This document shows positions 10,097 to 21,908 of a stretch of DNA of 64,000 nt, piece after piece; within the stretch, counting starts at the first letter, position 1, and each line of letters starts with the position of its first letter. Made by a program: the position numbers and the translations under genes. This DNA comes from Tetrahymena thermophila SB210 (taxonomy: Eukaryota; Ciliophora; Oligohymenophorea; Hymenostomatida; Tetrahymenidae). Where the stretch lies: positions 1-64,000 of the forward strand of contig NW_002475923.1 of the NCBI RefSeq assembly GCF_000189635.1. The letters run 5' to 3'. Below the pieces are notes generated by a model that was given only the letters and a program-made list of their open reading frames with translations, searched no databases and was not told where the DNA came from.

Positions 10097-12871
10097 ATGG
10101 GAAATCAAGAATCAAGAGGATAAGAATTCATTGAATAGTTTACTAGAAATTACAAATTTGAAAAGGAAACTATTGATCAGCGTCTTGGAGACATAAAAGT
10201 ATATAATAGGATATTCGAAGAAAAGGACTAAGTAGCTATAAAGGTATATCCACGTTTGTAGAAAGTTAATTAGTTAAATACATATGCTGCTTTTTTGAAT
10301 CATAATGGAAATTATATTGGTAAATATTTTTTGAAATTCTTCTTTTTTTAAACTAATTAGCATTTAATTATCTATTTAGGCACTAATATTAATGAGCATC
10401 CAAATTTAATTAAGTTATATGCATTTAAATTGAGTGCAGATGAAGAATTAACTCTCTATTATGAATACTGCTACACTAATTTGAAGGAGTAAATTGATAT
10501 GAGGGCTGCACACCAGTTTAACTTCTCCTCAGAAGAACTATGGAGAACTATCTTAAGTGTAGTCATGGCAGGTTATTTTTTAGAAACTCAAAGCAGACAT
10601 ATAGGTAAACAAACACTTGTTAAAAAAAATTATATAAAATAGCTTATAAAACAAAAAAAATATGTTGAATTAATAGTAAAATAGTAATTATAAAACTACT
10701 CTAGAAATCTTATAAAAAAATATTTTAGTTGATATAAAATGAGTTAATTAAAGCTTTATTAATGAAATAATATTAGGAGATGTAAATACAAAGAAGATAT
10801 TTATAAATAAGAAAGGAATAGTCAAAATAGCTCCTTATATGTAGTCATAAACAGATATTGATAGTTTTAAGAGGGCAGGATTCTTTAATGAATATGGATT
10901 CCTATCGCCTGAATGCATGGAAAAATTCAAATAGAGAGATATTTTGTGTTAGATAAACTACATCAAAAATGATATATTTGGGTTAGGAATGTCTATTTTA
11001 GAAATGGCCACTTTATAGGGATCATCTTCTTTATATGATTGGGATAAGTATGAAATTAAGTTTGAAATTTTAGAAGACCGTCTAGAAGAAGCAAGAAAAA
11101 GATACGGAGATTATTTGTACTAATTTGCTTAGAAACTGCTTTAGAAAGATCCCTATTAGAGATCAACATTCAGTTAGTTATTTACTGAATTGCTGCCATA
11201 TCAATAGTAAATTATAACAGGAGTAGGGTTTTCAGATATAGAAATATTTAAGCCTAGTTTAAGTTTAAGTGGCTTTGATTCAATTATAAAAAAGCTAGAA
11301 GGTTATAACATGCATTTGAAGTAAGACTCTTTAAATCAAGGATAGATTCAAGGTTAAGTCACAACAAAGATTTCAAATTTACCCTCAATCTATTCAAGTT
11401 CTGAATAGAGTAGAATTTCTTCAACTATGAATTAGCAATTAAATACAAACAATCTTTATCCATAGTAAGTATAAATTAATCTATCACCGACTTTAAATAC
11501 ACCAAAACCCTATACCTACTAACTAAAACAACCAGCTTAGGTTATTCCTAATGAATCAATAAAGTTTAAAACAGAAGAATCTGAAAGCAGTATCAAAAAT
11601 AAGTAATATATTTATGAACCTACTTATGTGCATCCTCAAAGTAAATTTTTATTTAACAAATTTGAATTTTTAAAAATGTATTTTTTAGATATTAATTAAG
11701 CATATGGGAGTGCTAACCAGAATGTAACAATTGTAAATAATACAAATAACATCGAAAGTAAGCCATAGCCGTTTATTCAAAGCTTAGAAGGTTTTAATCC
11801 GAATAGGGAAAACATTCTAAAATATAAAGTGTCTAATGTTTATAGACCAATGAATCCAGATTAAAGATCTCTTTCACCATCACCTGTTCTTCATATGCAA
11901 TTAGGAAATAATTTAAAATTTATTCATTAGACAACTCCGATATCAAGCAAAGCAGAATAGGAAGTTTTTAAAATGACACCTTTTGTAAAAGAACAAGGAA
12001 GTGCTACAGATAGAATAGGAATAGTTTAAAAGAATTAAATAAACATTAATGATTATAAAAAAACACCAGTGCCTATCAAAACAATTACTCTGAATAACAT
12101 TTTAAATTAAAATGTGAGCGCAAATAGTATTATAACCTAGCCTGGCAAAATTTAAACTCAAAACGTCATTTTGAAAAACATAAGTTAAGAAAATATTTAT
12201 AATGGAAAACTCAACCAAGTTTAAGCATTTGAAAGTAATTTAGTATCTAAAAAAGTAAAAGAACCAATGGTAATATTAAACACTTTTTTATTTTAGTATT
12301 AATTTTTTATCAAACAAAAAAGCAGGTTTAAATAAATATTCCAGTTCATAGAACAAACAGAAATATGATAATCAGTCCTTACCCTCATAGTTAAAGATCA
12401 TCTTCACCCTCCCATTTCATGATGCAGCAAAGATCAATAACTCCAAATGTGAGATCTACAATTTCAAACTAATAATATATTATAGTCACTCCTTAATCTA
12501 CGAATTCCTAAAAGAAGGCAATAACACCAATTATAAATGGAAGTAGTGTTCAGACAACCTAAACTAAGTTGAACGAACAAGCTATCAACGATACAAAGTT
12601 AAAATAAATATACAAGCCTGAATATGTTAATAATCTTTCTCTTCCAGCTGAAACTATTTCTCCTAGATTTAATACACCAGCTAACATTTAAAGCAATAAG
12701 AGCATGAATTTCTAAGGATTTTAAACTGATAGATATGAAAAATTACCTACGTTCTAAAGCTAATATGAGAATAAATAAACATAATATATTATATAAAACT
12801 CATCAAGTTTAATTTAAAATAGCAACAAAAATAATGAGACTAATCAACTTCAAATTAAAAATAATTATTGA
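10097..12871 (+). CDS. Protein kinase-like protein with degenerate catalytic site and long Ser/Pro/Gln-rich tail
   Basis: The spliced model has four introns (10320-10379, 10605-10776, 11641-11688, 12270-12325) and gives 812 residues. The first 330 or so follow the kinase fold. A beta-3 lysine is present (QVAIKVYPR, Lys49) and a hinge-like YYEYCY is visible. The catalytic loop is RHIGDVNTKKIF (Asp151), where the usual Asn is Lys. The APE region reads LSPE, followed by a subdomain-IX-like DIFGLGMSILEMA. The glycine-rich loop is missing (RLGDIKVYNR) and the DFG motif is replaced by KIAPY, so metal-ATP chemistry is doubtful; this looks like a pseudokinase. The rest is low-complexity Ser/Pro/Asn/Gln sequence with many SP and TP sites, plausible as a phosphorylation-rich tail. 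The N-terminal MGNQES has the form of a myristoylation signal, suggesting membrane attachment (inference). Confidence 0.78.
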
Positions 12872-13191
12872 TAAATAAGTAAGTAAGTAATATATAACAA
12901 CTATTGTTAATAAAAATATATTTGTATTTATGATTATAGTAATATTCTAATTGAAAATTTTATAGTTTTATTTACTTAATTTATGGAAATTAATACCATT
13001 TAAAATATGCTTACTCTTTTTTAATTTTTTCTGGCCACATAAGCAATTATTCATTTAATCATTATTGATTTTTTATTAATTTTGATATTTATTGATGATG
13101 TGAAGATATTTAAAAAATTCAGCAAAAAAAGATTATTTAGTCATTTATTATTAATTAATTTAGAAATTAACATAGGAATATATTATGCAAA
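12872..13191. other. Intergenic region between two kinase-like genes
   Basis: This 320 bp AT-rich gap separates two genes on the same strand, so it holds the terminator of one and the promoter of the next. A three-codon upstream reading frame (start at 13185, ATG CAA AAA TGA) overlaps the start of the downstream gene and could lower its translation. Nothing else is recognised. Confidence 0.5.
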
Positions 13192-13192
13192 A

Positions 13193-15574
13193 ATGAACCT
13201 TATGGTTAATGAAGATATAATAGAAATAACTCAGTTTGGATATGAAGTAATTAAAGAGTTAGGTAGAGGATCTTTTGGAGTAGTTTATTTAGGCATTAAG
13301 TAAGGAGAGGAGCTTGCTATTAAAACAATAAAAAAGGATAAAATACAAAGAAGCCAAAAGCTGACAGAATTATTAGATTCGGAAAAGTAGTTATTAAGCA
13401 CTATTAAGAGCAATCATATAACTAAGCTCTTTGAATTTTTCGAAACTGATAAAAATTGCTTTCTTGCAATGGAGTATTGTAACGGAGGAACATTAGAAAA
13501 GTACATTTAATAAAAGAAGCTTATTTCTGAAAAGGAAGCTAAAGGATATTTAATTCAACTTTTAAGCGGATTTAAAGATTTACATTCTCACTTAGTCATT
13601 CACAGAGATATAAAATTAGAAAATATAATGAGACATTTTCCGAATGGATAAACTGGGAATGATACATATGATAATAAAAATGTAGTTTTAAAAATAGCTG
13701 ATTTAGGACTTGCGAAAGAAATGAAAGATGAAATGATTGCTCATACCTATGCTGGAACAGTTCTAACTATGGCACCAGAAATTTTAAAATAAAAATCATA
13801 TGGGTTTGAAGTAGATGTCTACTCTCTGGGAGTTATTTTATATTATATGGTGTAAGGCAAGTACCCATTTTATGAAAATAATGATACAAAATTGCTTCAA
13901 AAAATAAAGGAATAAAATATTTAATTTAAAGATGAAAATCCTGTGTCTTTAGAATTTTAGGATTTGATAAAGTAAATGCTTAAATACAATAAAAAACAAA
14001 GAATTACATGGAGTGGCATAATCAATCATAAAGCTATATAGCCTGAAAATTAATTAACTGTGAGCTAGAGGTTCGACAAATGTTAAAATGAAGAAATTAG
14101 CAGTTCTAAAGTGGGTTTTGAAAAGATATCTGATTTATATGAAATTTAAAATAAGCTTCCTCAATACCAATGCAAACAAAAACTGATTCCAATAACTTAA
14201 AATAACTTCGTTAATAACTATTTAGCTATAGATACTGATAATTCTAATAAACTTGTCATAGTAAAGCAAGTTATTTCAGATTACTACACTTTGAAAGAAT
14301 ACAATTAAACTGCTGATTAAATTAAGCAAGTTTTTAAAATTATTTAAAAGATTAATTAGGAAAATATTTTAAAGATTAATTTAATTACCATGAGTAAGAA
14401 TAAATTTTATATAGTCTCAGAGTATTTAAAATATGGAAATTTATAAACAATTAACTCTACAAATAAAAAGTTTCTCTAACAAGAAATATTGCTTTTACTT
14501 ATAAATATTCTTATTTCTTTAAAATGGCTTCATGAAAATGGGATTATACATAGAAATATCAATCTAAAGTCAATTTACATAGCTAAGCTTAATGAATCAA
14601 TCAATTTTATAACTTAATTTAAGTTAGGAGGCTTTAAAAATTGCTATAAATTTGAGCAAAGGTCCTCTTATGCTAAAAGCAAATACAAGGGAATGAATTT
14701 TTATACAGCTCCAGAAATATTAAGTGATAAAATATACACATAGACTGTAGATATTTATTCTTTGGGTGTGGTTTTACATGAGCTTGTGTATGGATATGTT
14801 CCATACATAGGAAACACCAAATAAGAGCTGATAGATAATATTTACAATCAAAGAAAAAATCATGACACTGAAGTTGAAGGTTTTAGTAAAGAATTATTGG
14901 AACTTATTGAAAAAATGATTATACCAGACCCAAAATAAAGAATTAATTTTGAATAACTATGGAGTTAAGATTTAATTATTAAATATCTTAATAAAAAAAA
15001 AGATATAGCTTTAGATATACAAAATTTTTACCAATAATAATCCTCAAAATATTAATTCTAGGTTAGTAAATATGTTAGCGAATCTAGTTTTTAATCTTTA
15101 CTTCAAAGTAAATTTGAGTTTTCTTAAGAAAAAATTTGTCTTTCAAATGCACCAGAAATCAACTATTTTAAAAGATTTAAATTTAAATATAATAAATACG
15201 CATAGTTATTTATAGATAAAGATTCAAATTTTCCAGATGACCTTAAAATTAACGAGAATTCTACTTATTGCATAAAAGCAATAAATAGTCAATAAAAAAA
15301 TATTGAGGAATTCTTAGAGAAATAATAAAAGAAAAATCAAATTAATTTGTATGAGGAGGATTTAAAATTTATTTAATTTAATGATAACATTAAAATATTG
15401 ATTGAAAAAGCTAAATAAAGTCTCAATTTTGAGCTTTGCATCTATTACTCCTAAGTCAAATAGGAGTTAGCACTAAAAAAGTCAGAGTTCGACCAAACAA
15501 AAGATATAAATATTAAAATGTAAATTTTAAAAGAGTTAAATACAAACTATGAAAAAATTAATATAAAATCATGA
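13193..15574 (+). CDS. Two-domain Ser/Thr kinase: active-type kinase followed by a degenerate kinase domain
   Basis: This is one uninterrupted 793-residue frame. The first domain (about 15-290) has every active-kinase landmark: ELGRGSFGVV (Gly24-Gly29), LAIK (Lys44), HRDIKLEN (Asp139), DLG in place of DFG (Asp170), AGTVLTMAPE (194-196) and DVYSLGV. A short insert (PNGQTGNDTYDN) sits between the catalytic loop and DLG. The second domain (about 345-600) keeps kinase order (VIVKQV, HRNINLKSIYI at 453, FYTAPEIL, DIYSLGVVLHEL, RI near the end). However, the catalytic Asp is Asn455 and DFG is replaced by LGGF. The C-terminal 180 residues are Lys/Gln-rich and likely coiled. The layout suggests the second domain regulates the first, as in JAK-type tandem kinases, but the sequence is closest in flavour to ULK/CaMK-like kinases. 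The start at 13193 follows an A-run, usual for ciliates. Confidence 0.88.
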
Positions 15575-16387
15575 AATTTTGTTAATCAATCAATTATCCT
15601 TCATTTAAAAATAATTATAAATTATTAAATACTTATAAAAATCTATTAAAAGCTTCGATATATATTTATTGTATTACCTTTTCACTTTACCCTCCGATTT
15701 CGGATAAACAAAGCAAGGTTATGATATTTTTTAAAATAACAATATTTTAGGTCAAAAAATGTAAATTAACATGTGCTTTTACTTTTTAAATTTAATAAAA
15801 AATGATAAGAATTAACATACTATAGAATTAATTATTTAAAAATAAAATATCAATATATATTAAAATATAACTGAAAATTATAGGAGGTTTTATATATAAA
15901 AAGAGCTCACTGGTTCATTAAATTTACTATTTAATTCAGCAGCTATTAAATTTTAAAAAATATTTAATTCAATTAAATTTTTATCAGCCTGTATGACCAC
16001 TAATTTTATTAATTATTTTATTTTAAAGGCTTAATTTTATTTTTCTCAATTCATCATCAGAAAAACTTAAGAAGTTTATTTCCTTGTGTAACAAATAAAA
16101 ACAAATTTTAATCAAAAATCATTGTAAGTATGATTTAATGATTTTCAATAAAGTTTTTTAGTAAGTATTTATATATTTTATTTATATACTTTATAGTAGA
16201 TTACTAAAGTTTTATTAGAAAATTCTGAATATAAAAATCTTTAAGATCTAAGTGATAATAATATAACATAATTTTAACACATTTTTACAGTTTACTTGAT
16301 TTAAAATATCTAAATCACAACTTTTATACCTATTATTTAATTAAAACAATCTACTTTCTTTAATATTAATTTAGTTTTATCTTAAGT
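15575..16387. other. Convergent intergenic region with a small GC-rich hairpin island
   Basis: This 0.8 kb AT-rich stretch lies between convergent genes. It contains one clear compositional island at about 15672-15730, including CCCTCCGATTTCGGATAAAC with the perfect palindrome TCCGATTTCGGA at 15693-15704. The island is not in a recognised gene and could be part of a small structured RNA, or a 3' processing element of a neighbour. The rest shows nothing. Confidence 0.4.
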
Positions 16388-18474
16388 TCATTTTTTAGAA
16401 TAGTAATAATATCCATGTGTACATTTAGTACAATTTTTACTAGTTCCTTCACAAGAAAAGCACATAGAATCACATTTTTTGCATCTATCACTATCTATAT
16501 ACCATCCATTAGAAGTATCACATTTACCACATATTTGTGAGTTATCTATGAAATAGTATCCATAAGAGCATCTTATGCAATTTTAAAATGATTTTTCACA
16601 AGTTTAACAGGTAGAATCACATTATTTACATTAATCTCCATCAATAAATTTTTATGAATTCAAATCACAATCACCGCATATTTAAGTAGATGAGTCTTTA
16701 AATTTACCATCAATACATTTGTCACATTTTTAAGTTGAATCAACACAAGTTTTGCAAATAGAATCACATTTTTTGCATCTATCCTTTTCAATGTAGTATC
16801 CATTTGCAGTATCACATTTTCCACAATTTTGTGAGTCTCCTATAAAATAATTTCCAATTGAACATTTTGTACAATTTTTTGAAGATTTTTCACAAGTTTG
16901 ACAGGTAGAATCACATTATTTACATTAATCTCCGTCAATGAATTTTTATTAATTTAAATCGCAATCACCACATAATTAAGTAGAAGAGTCTTTAAATTTA
17001 CCATCAATACAATTATCACATTTTTAAGAAGAATCTTTACATGTTTTACAAATAGAATCACATTTTTTGCATCGATCATTTTCAACATAGTATCCATTTG
17101 AAGTTTCACACTTCCCACAATTTTAAGTTTCTCCTATAAAATAATTTCCAATAGAACAATTTGTACAATTTTATGAAGACTTTTCACAAGTTAGGCAGGT
17201 AGAATCACATTATTTACATTAATCTCCATCAATAAATTTTTATGAATTCAAATCACAATCACCACATATTTAAGTAGATGAGTCTTTAAATTTACCATCA
17301 ATACATTTGTCACATTTTTAAGTTGAATCAACACAAGTTTTGCAAATAGAATCACATTTTTTGCATCTACCATTATCAACATAGTATCCATTTGAAGTTT
17401 CGCATTTCCCACAATTTTGTGAGTCTCCTATAAAATAATTTCCAATTGAACATTTTGTACAATTTTTTGAAGATTTTTCACAAGTTTGACAGGTAGAATC
17501 ACATTATTTACATTAATCTCCATCAATGAATTTTTATTAATTTAAATCGCAATCACCACATAATTAAGTAGAAGAGTCTTTAAATTTACCATCAATACAA
17601 TTATCACATTTTTAAGAAGAATCTTTACACGTTTTACAAATAGAATCACATTTTTTGCATCGATCATTTTCAACATAGTATCCATTTGAAGTTTCACACT
17701 TCCCACAATTCTGAGAGTCTCCTATAAAAAAATTACCTGTAGAACATTATTTACAAATATTGGGTTAGTTTGAACAAGATTAACATGTAGGATCACATTC
17801 AAGTTTTACAAGTTCTCCTCTAATTGGATCATAAACTAAATCTATAAGTTATAAAATTTTGTAAAAAATTTTATATAAACAAAAATTTAATATTACCATC
17901 ACTTTATTAATTTGGTAATAATTTATAGCATATTCCATATTTAATTACTCCTGAGCAAGAAGATGAAGAAATGCATGTATTTTTATCTTAATCATAGACT
18001 TATTCTGTTTCACAATCTGCACATTTACTATTATTACGTCTTGTTTGTTCAGTACAATTTTTGCAGCCAATTGGGCAACACTTTTTAACTCCATCATCAA
18101 AGGTTATATATTAGTAATTATTTTTGCAAGAAAAACACTTATTACCTTATTTTGTTATTCTATCTTACATAGAACATTTTGTACAACCATCTTTAGTATT
18201 AGCTGGTTCTAAACAGTTTGCCCTTTTTAAAAAAAGAATAATTATTGTTATTAATTATTAATGTAGAGGTTACTAATCATCAACTATCTGAAGATTTCTA
18301 AGTTTTAATATGTCAAAAGGAACATTATCATAATGATCTTATTAGAAAAAATTTTAGCATTTTTATAGCTATAGTTCTAAAATAAAATAATTTAAATAAA
18401 TTTATTATAAATTTCATTAACTTACTAATCAAGAATTGTAAAAAAAAATAAGGAACAAAGAATTATTATTTCAT
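16388..18474 (-). CDS. Secreted cysteine-rich protein with 98-residue tandem repeats
   Basis: The spliced model (introns 18377-18425, 18223-18273, 17842-17896) gives 643 residues. The N-terminus MKQQFFVPYFFLQFLI is a signal peptide. After CLEPANTKDGCTKC the whole protein is Cys-rich, with CxxC pairs every 8-15 residues (CKKCDSICKTC, CGKCETSNGYY, CSIGNYFIGDSQ), the pattern of furin-like or growth-factor-receptor-like repeats common in ciliate surface and secreted proteins. From about residue 170 it consists of a 98-residue unit repeated about five times with exact 294-bp spacing. It ends in YYYYSKK with no C-terminal hydrophobic segment, so no GPI or membrane anchor is seen and it is probably secreted or associated with another surface protein. 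The ligand or partner is unknown. Confidence 0.85.
16440..17800 (-). repeat. Tandem 294-bp coding repeat with 588-bp higher-order unit
   Basis: The word GAATCACATTTTTTGCATC recurs at 16467, 16761, 17055, 17349 and 17643, an exact 294-bp spacing with no length drift. Copies alternate in sequence: those at 17055 and 17643 share GCATCGATCATTTTCAACATAG, whereas those at 16761 and 17349 read GCATCT there. This indicates a recent duplication of a two-unit (588 bp) block. It encodes the Cys-rich repeats of the gene above. Confidence 0.9.
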
Positions 18475-18743
18475 TTTTTTATGGTTATTTACCGTAATCC
18501 CTCGATAAGAAATTTTTGCGAATTGCGAGGTAAGTCTCAAATTTATTGACTTATATCCTTCATATCTTATCTTTTACAACACATATTTTATGCAAACAAA
18601 AAGTGATCATACTTTATATATATTTATTTATTGATAAATTAAGTAAACTTTAATTTTTTAAGGAGTAAATTTAGTTATTTGCAATAGAAAGAAAGAAATA
18701 TATAGAAGTATTTTATTAATTAATTTATAGGAATTAAATACAA
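18475..18743. promoter_or_regulatory. Upstream region of the Cys-rich protein gene
   Basis: This 269 bp gap separates the start of the Cys-rich gene and the stop of the NEK kinase gene, both on the minus strand. At 18491-18540 there is a less AT-rich patch with a five-pair inverted repeat (CCTCG at 18500-18504, CGAGG at 18526-18530) and two copies of TGCGA. It is in the position of a promoter or leader element of the Cys-rich gene; a small RNA is also possible. Confidence 0.35.
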
Positions 18744-21700
18744 TCATTATTGCTAATCATCAACTTTGACGAGAATATTTGAATTATTATTTATATTTGA
18801 ATTATTTTAATCTTTATCTTTAAAATTATTTTACCGTGATTATCTTTTTTCAATACTTTTTTATAATTTATTTGAATTTCTCCTTTTTGATTTTTAACTT
18901 AAGTCATCAGCAGATATTATACTCAAATTATTAGCTAATTCTTTTGACTTAAATATTGATTAATCTTTTATTTTTTTTAAGAAGCTGTTGTTGTTATTAC
19001 TATTAACATCTACACTTTAATATTTAATTTTCTTTTTATTTTGAGATGGAGTTCGAAGTGTGATATCTTAGTCTTAATATGGTAATTCACTTACGTCTTT
19101 TGTTTAATTTAATTTATAATAACTTGGCTCTTCCTGAGATAAGTCTTAAGAGCCCTCATAATTAAGAGTTGCTTAATTGCTGTAAACTCTCTTTTTTATT
19201 TTATTTTGATAAGATCCTCTGATATATATGTCTATTCCATTTTAGTTAGAATTCATTTGTTAATTTATAGATGAAGAGTATATTTTAGGTAACAGTTTAT
19301 ATGGAGAAACAACTTCAGGAGGACTATTTAAATAAATATATTTTAAAAATATCTAAAAGGAATTTTATATGTCAATTACTTTTAAATATTCATATTCGGT
19401 CTCTCTGTAGTTGGTTTGTTTGCACTCATGTTTGGTGAAAGCGTTTGTTGTCTATCTAATATTTATTGCAAATTATGAGAATCGATAAAGCTTTCTAATT
19501 ATTTTATGTTACAATTAATTTTTAAAGTAGGTTTTTGAGGCTCTGAGTCTTTATTTATATTTGAAGGAAGTATTCTTAAATTTGAACTTTGATTGATGTT
19601 TTTTATTATGTTGTTGTTTGAGTAGTTAATGCTATTATTATTCAGTTTATCTTTTTTGTCAGGTGTTTGTGAGTTGCTCTATAATGGACTTAAATTTCTA
19701 TTCCCTCTCATCTTTTATTTTATTATAAATTATTTCAATGCTAGATAATTTTATTTATCTTCCTAAACATTATAGCTCATTTAAGAAATATTTGAAGTTC
19801 CATTTGTGTTTGATTTAAGGATTTATCTATGAACTTCTGAATCTTTCTAATTGCTGATTAGAGAGCATTAATTGTTTTTACTGATACTAAGACTGAGTTT
19901 TCTTTAGTTTTATATAACAGGAAGAGGGCTACTTTCGTTACTTAGCTATTATGCACTCTTTTTAATAGAAGAATTTCTGTGCCTGATTCCTTTGTGGTAA
20001 ATATTCTCCACTAAATTTTTAGAGACTTTTAAAAATAATAATATTGTGGTGAAAAGGAAATACCTCTATATTCATTTAATGGGTTTTCTTTTTTTTATCT
20101 GTTGCTTTAGCTATTTTCTGCCACTTGTGGCAAATTTTTCTTCTTCTATTATGTATCGTCATTATTATTTTCTGTTTCTGTTAAAAGTCTTTGACTTTTT
20201 AGTTCTTCTGCACTTTCTAATGAATTATCATTCTCTAAAGTCTTAACTTGCTACGATACTTTTTTAAGTTTCATAGGAGTATAATTTGACTTGGGTAAAT
20301 CTAAATTTTTAAAATCTTTTGGGAACTTAATAGTGTTCAAAAGTATGCTTTTCTCCTCAACTTCAAACAAGTGTTTGTCAAGAATGTATTTTTTCACAAT
20401 ATTATTTTTAAGAATTTAATCTGTTATTAAAAATAAAATAAAATAGGATTAAATCTTGAAGAAAATAAATTCATTTTTTAATTTAGTCATTTAATGTTTT
20501 AGAAAAATAGATATTTTTAATCAGAAAATTTTTTATTTTATAATATTAGATAAATAAAATATTAATTAATACTGCAAGATGGCCTGTAATATGGTTAAAC
20601 TTATATAAGTTGGTTTATTATATACATAAGGTCATTCGAGTAGAAATCAGGAATTCGAGCAAATTTACCACTTGTAATTTTTTTATACAATTGTTGCATA
20701 TCTTCAGCTTTGAAAGGTGGTCTCAACGCTGCCATTTCATAAAGAACACACCCTAAAGACCATATATCTGCTTTCTTATCATAAGGCATATCCTTCCAAA
20801 CTTCAGGGCTAAAAATATACAAATAATATTTATTTATTGAAATATTACTAAATGTTAAAAAGCAAAATAATTAAAATAAACTTGGATTATTTAATACCTT
20901 GCATAGTATGGAGTACCTGTTTAGGTGTATAAAAGATTTTTCTTTTACAATTTAGAAACATTAAAATCGCCAAGCTTAGCTATCCTGTCTTCATACAGAA
21001 ATACATTCGCACTCTGTAAATAAAATTATGAATTATTAATTGATGGAATATTTTATTTTATTGATTATAATTGTTTAATTTAAGACCACACATTCTTATT
21101 GATTATATTAATTAAATTAAATTTGTAACAACAAAATACATGTTATATGTAAAATGGATATAAATCTTTAAGAAATTTACCTTCAAATCACGATGCATTA
21201 TATTCATGTCATGCATAGACTTAAGACCTTTTAACATCTAAATTGATAAAAAATAGTTAATTTTTTTGAACATCTAATTTTAATTATTGCTTCAAATGTT
21301 ATTCTTAATTTCTAATATTAGTATTGATTGCATATACTATATTATTGACAATACTTAAAGTAACTAGCACCTACATTCATTCTTTAAATTTAAACTATGT
21401 ATTTACCTGTATAAATATATTCCAAATATCTTCTTCTTTCATGTAGGATCCTTTCTTCTGGTGTTCTTGTATCTTTTGAAGAAGATCGCCTTCACTTGCA
21501 TAATCCATCACTATACTGTTCATTTTACAAATTAAAATTTTTTAGTCTTATAAACTCCCATCAAAAATTAATTAGCTAGAAATTGATGTAAATTATTACC
21601 AGAGAACGTCTAATTGCTTGTCTATAAAACACTCTTTATAATTTACAACATTTGGGCTACGCACAGAAGCTATAATTCTGACTTCATTTAATGCATTTTG

Positions 21701-21908
21701 CTTTTCTACTTCATTTAATTCCTTTAACTTTACCATTTTCAAGGCATATATTTAATTATCTTCTAACCTTTTTACACGATACACTGAACTGTATGCTCCT
21801 TCTCCTAATATAATAAAATAATTGTAAGTTCTCATCTTTTTCAAAAGAGCCTTGCTTAAATTCGTTAAATTTACCTAACTTTTTTTGAAAGTCAAACCCT
21901 TTTAACAT
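18744..21908 (-). CDS. NEK-family (NIMA-related) protein kinase
   Basis: The N-terminal kinase domain is split by several short introns (first donor just after MLKGFDFQKKL). It reads KKLGEGAYSSVYRV (glycine loop), YALKMVKLKE (Lys34), RSPNVVNYKECF, MHRDLK, LGDFNVSK, TQTGTPYYASPEVW and YDKKADIWSLGCVLYEM, then PPFKAEDMQQLYKKI. The TGTPYYASPEVW activation segment and the AEDMQQLYKKI helix are diagnostic of NEKs. DFG appears as DFN, a variant often seen as DLN or DMN in protist and plant NEKs. After a longer intron (about 20425-20575) comes a roughly 500-residue low-complexity tail rich in Ser, Asn, Gln and Lys, ending VKVDDQQQ at a TGA. Ciliates have large NEK families acting on basal bodies, ciliary length and nuclear division; a ciliary or basal-body role is inferred from the family only. 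Tail intron boundaries are approximate. Confidence 0.88.

Noticed and set aside
16440-17800. Evenly spaced repeats considered as a CRISPR-like array
   Set aside because: The unit is 294 bp, in frame and encodes Cys-rich protein; there are no short repeats with unique spacers, and the genome is a ciliate nuclear one.
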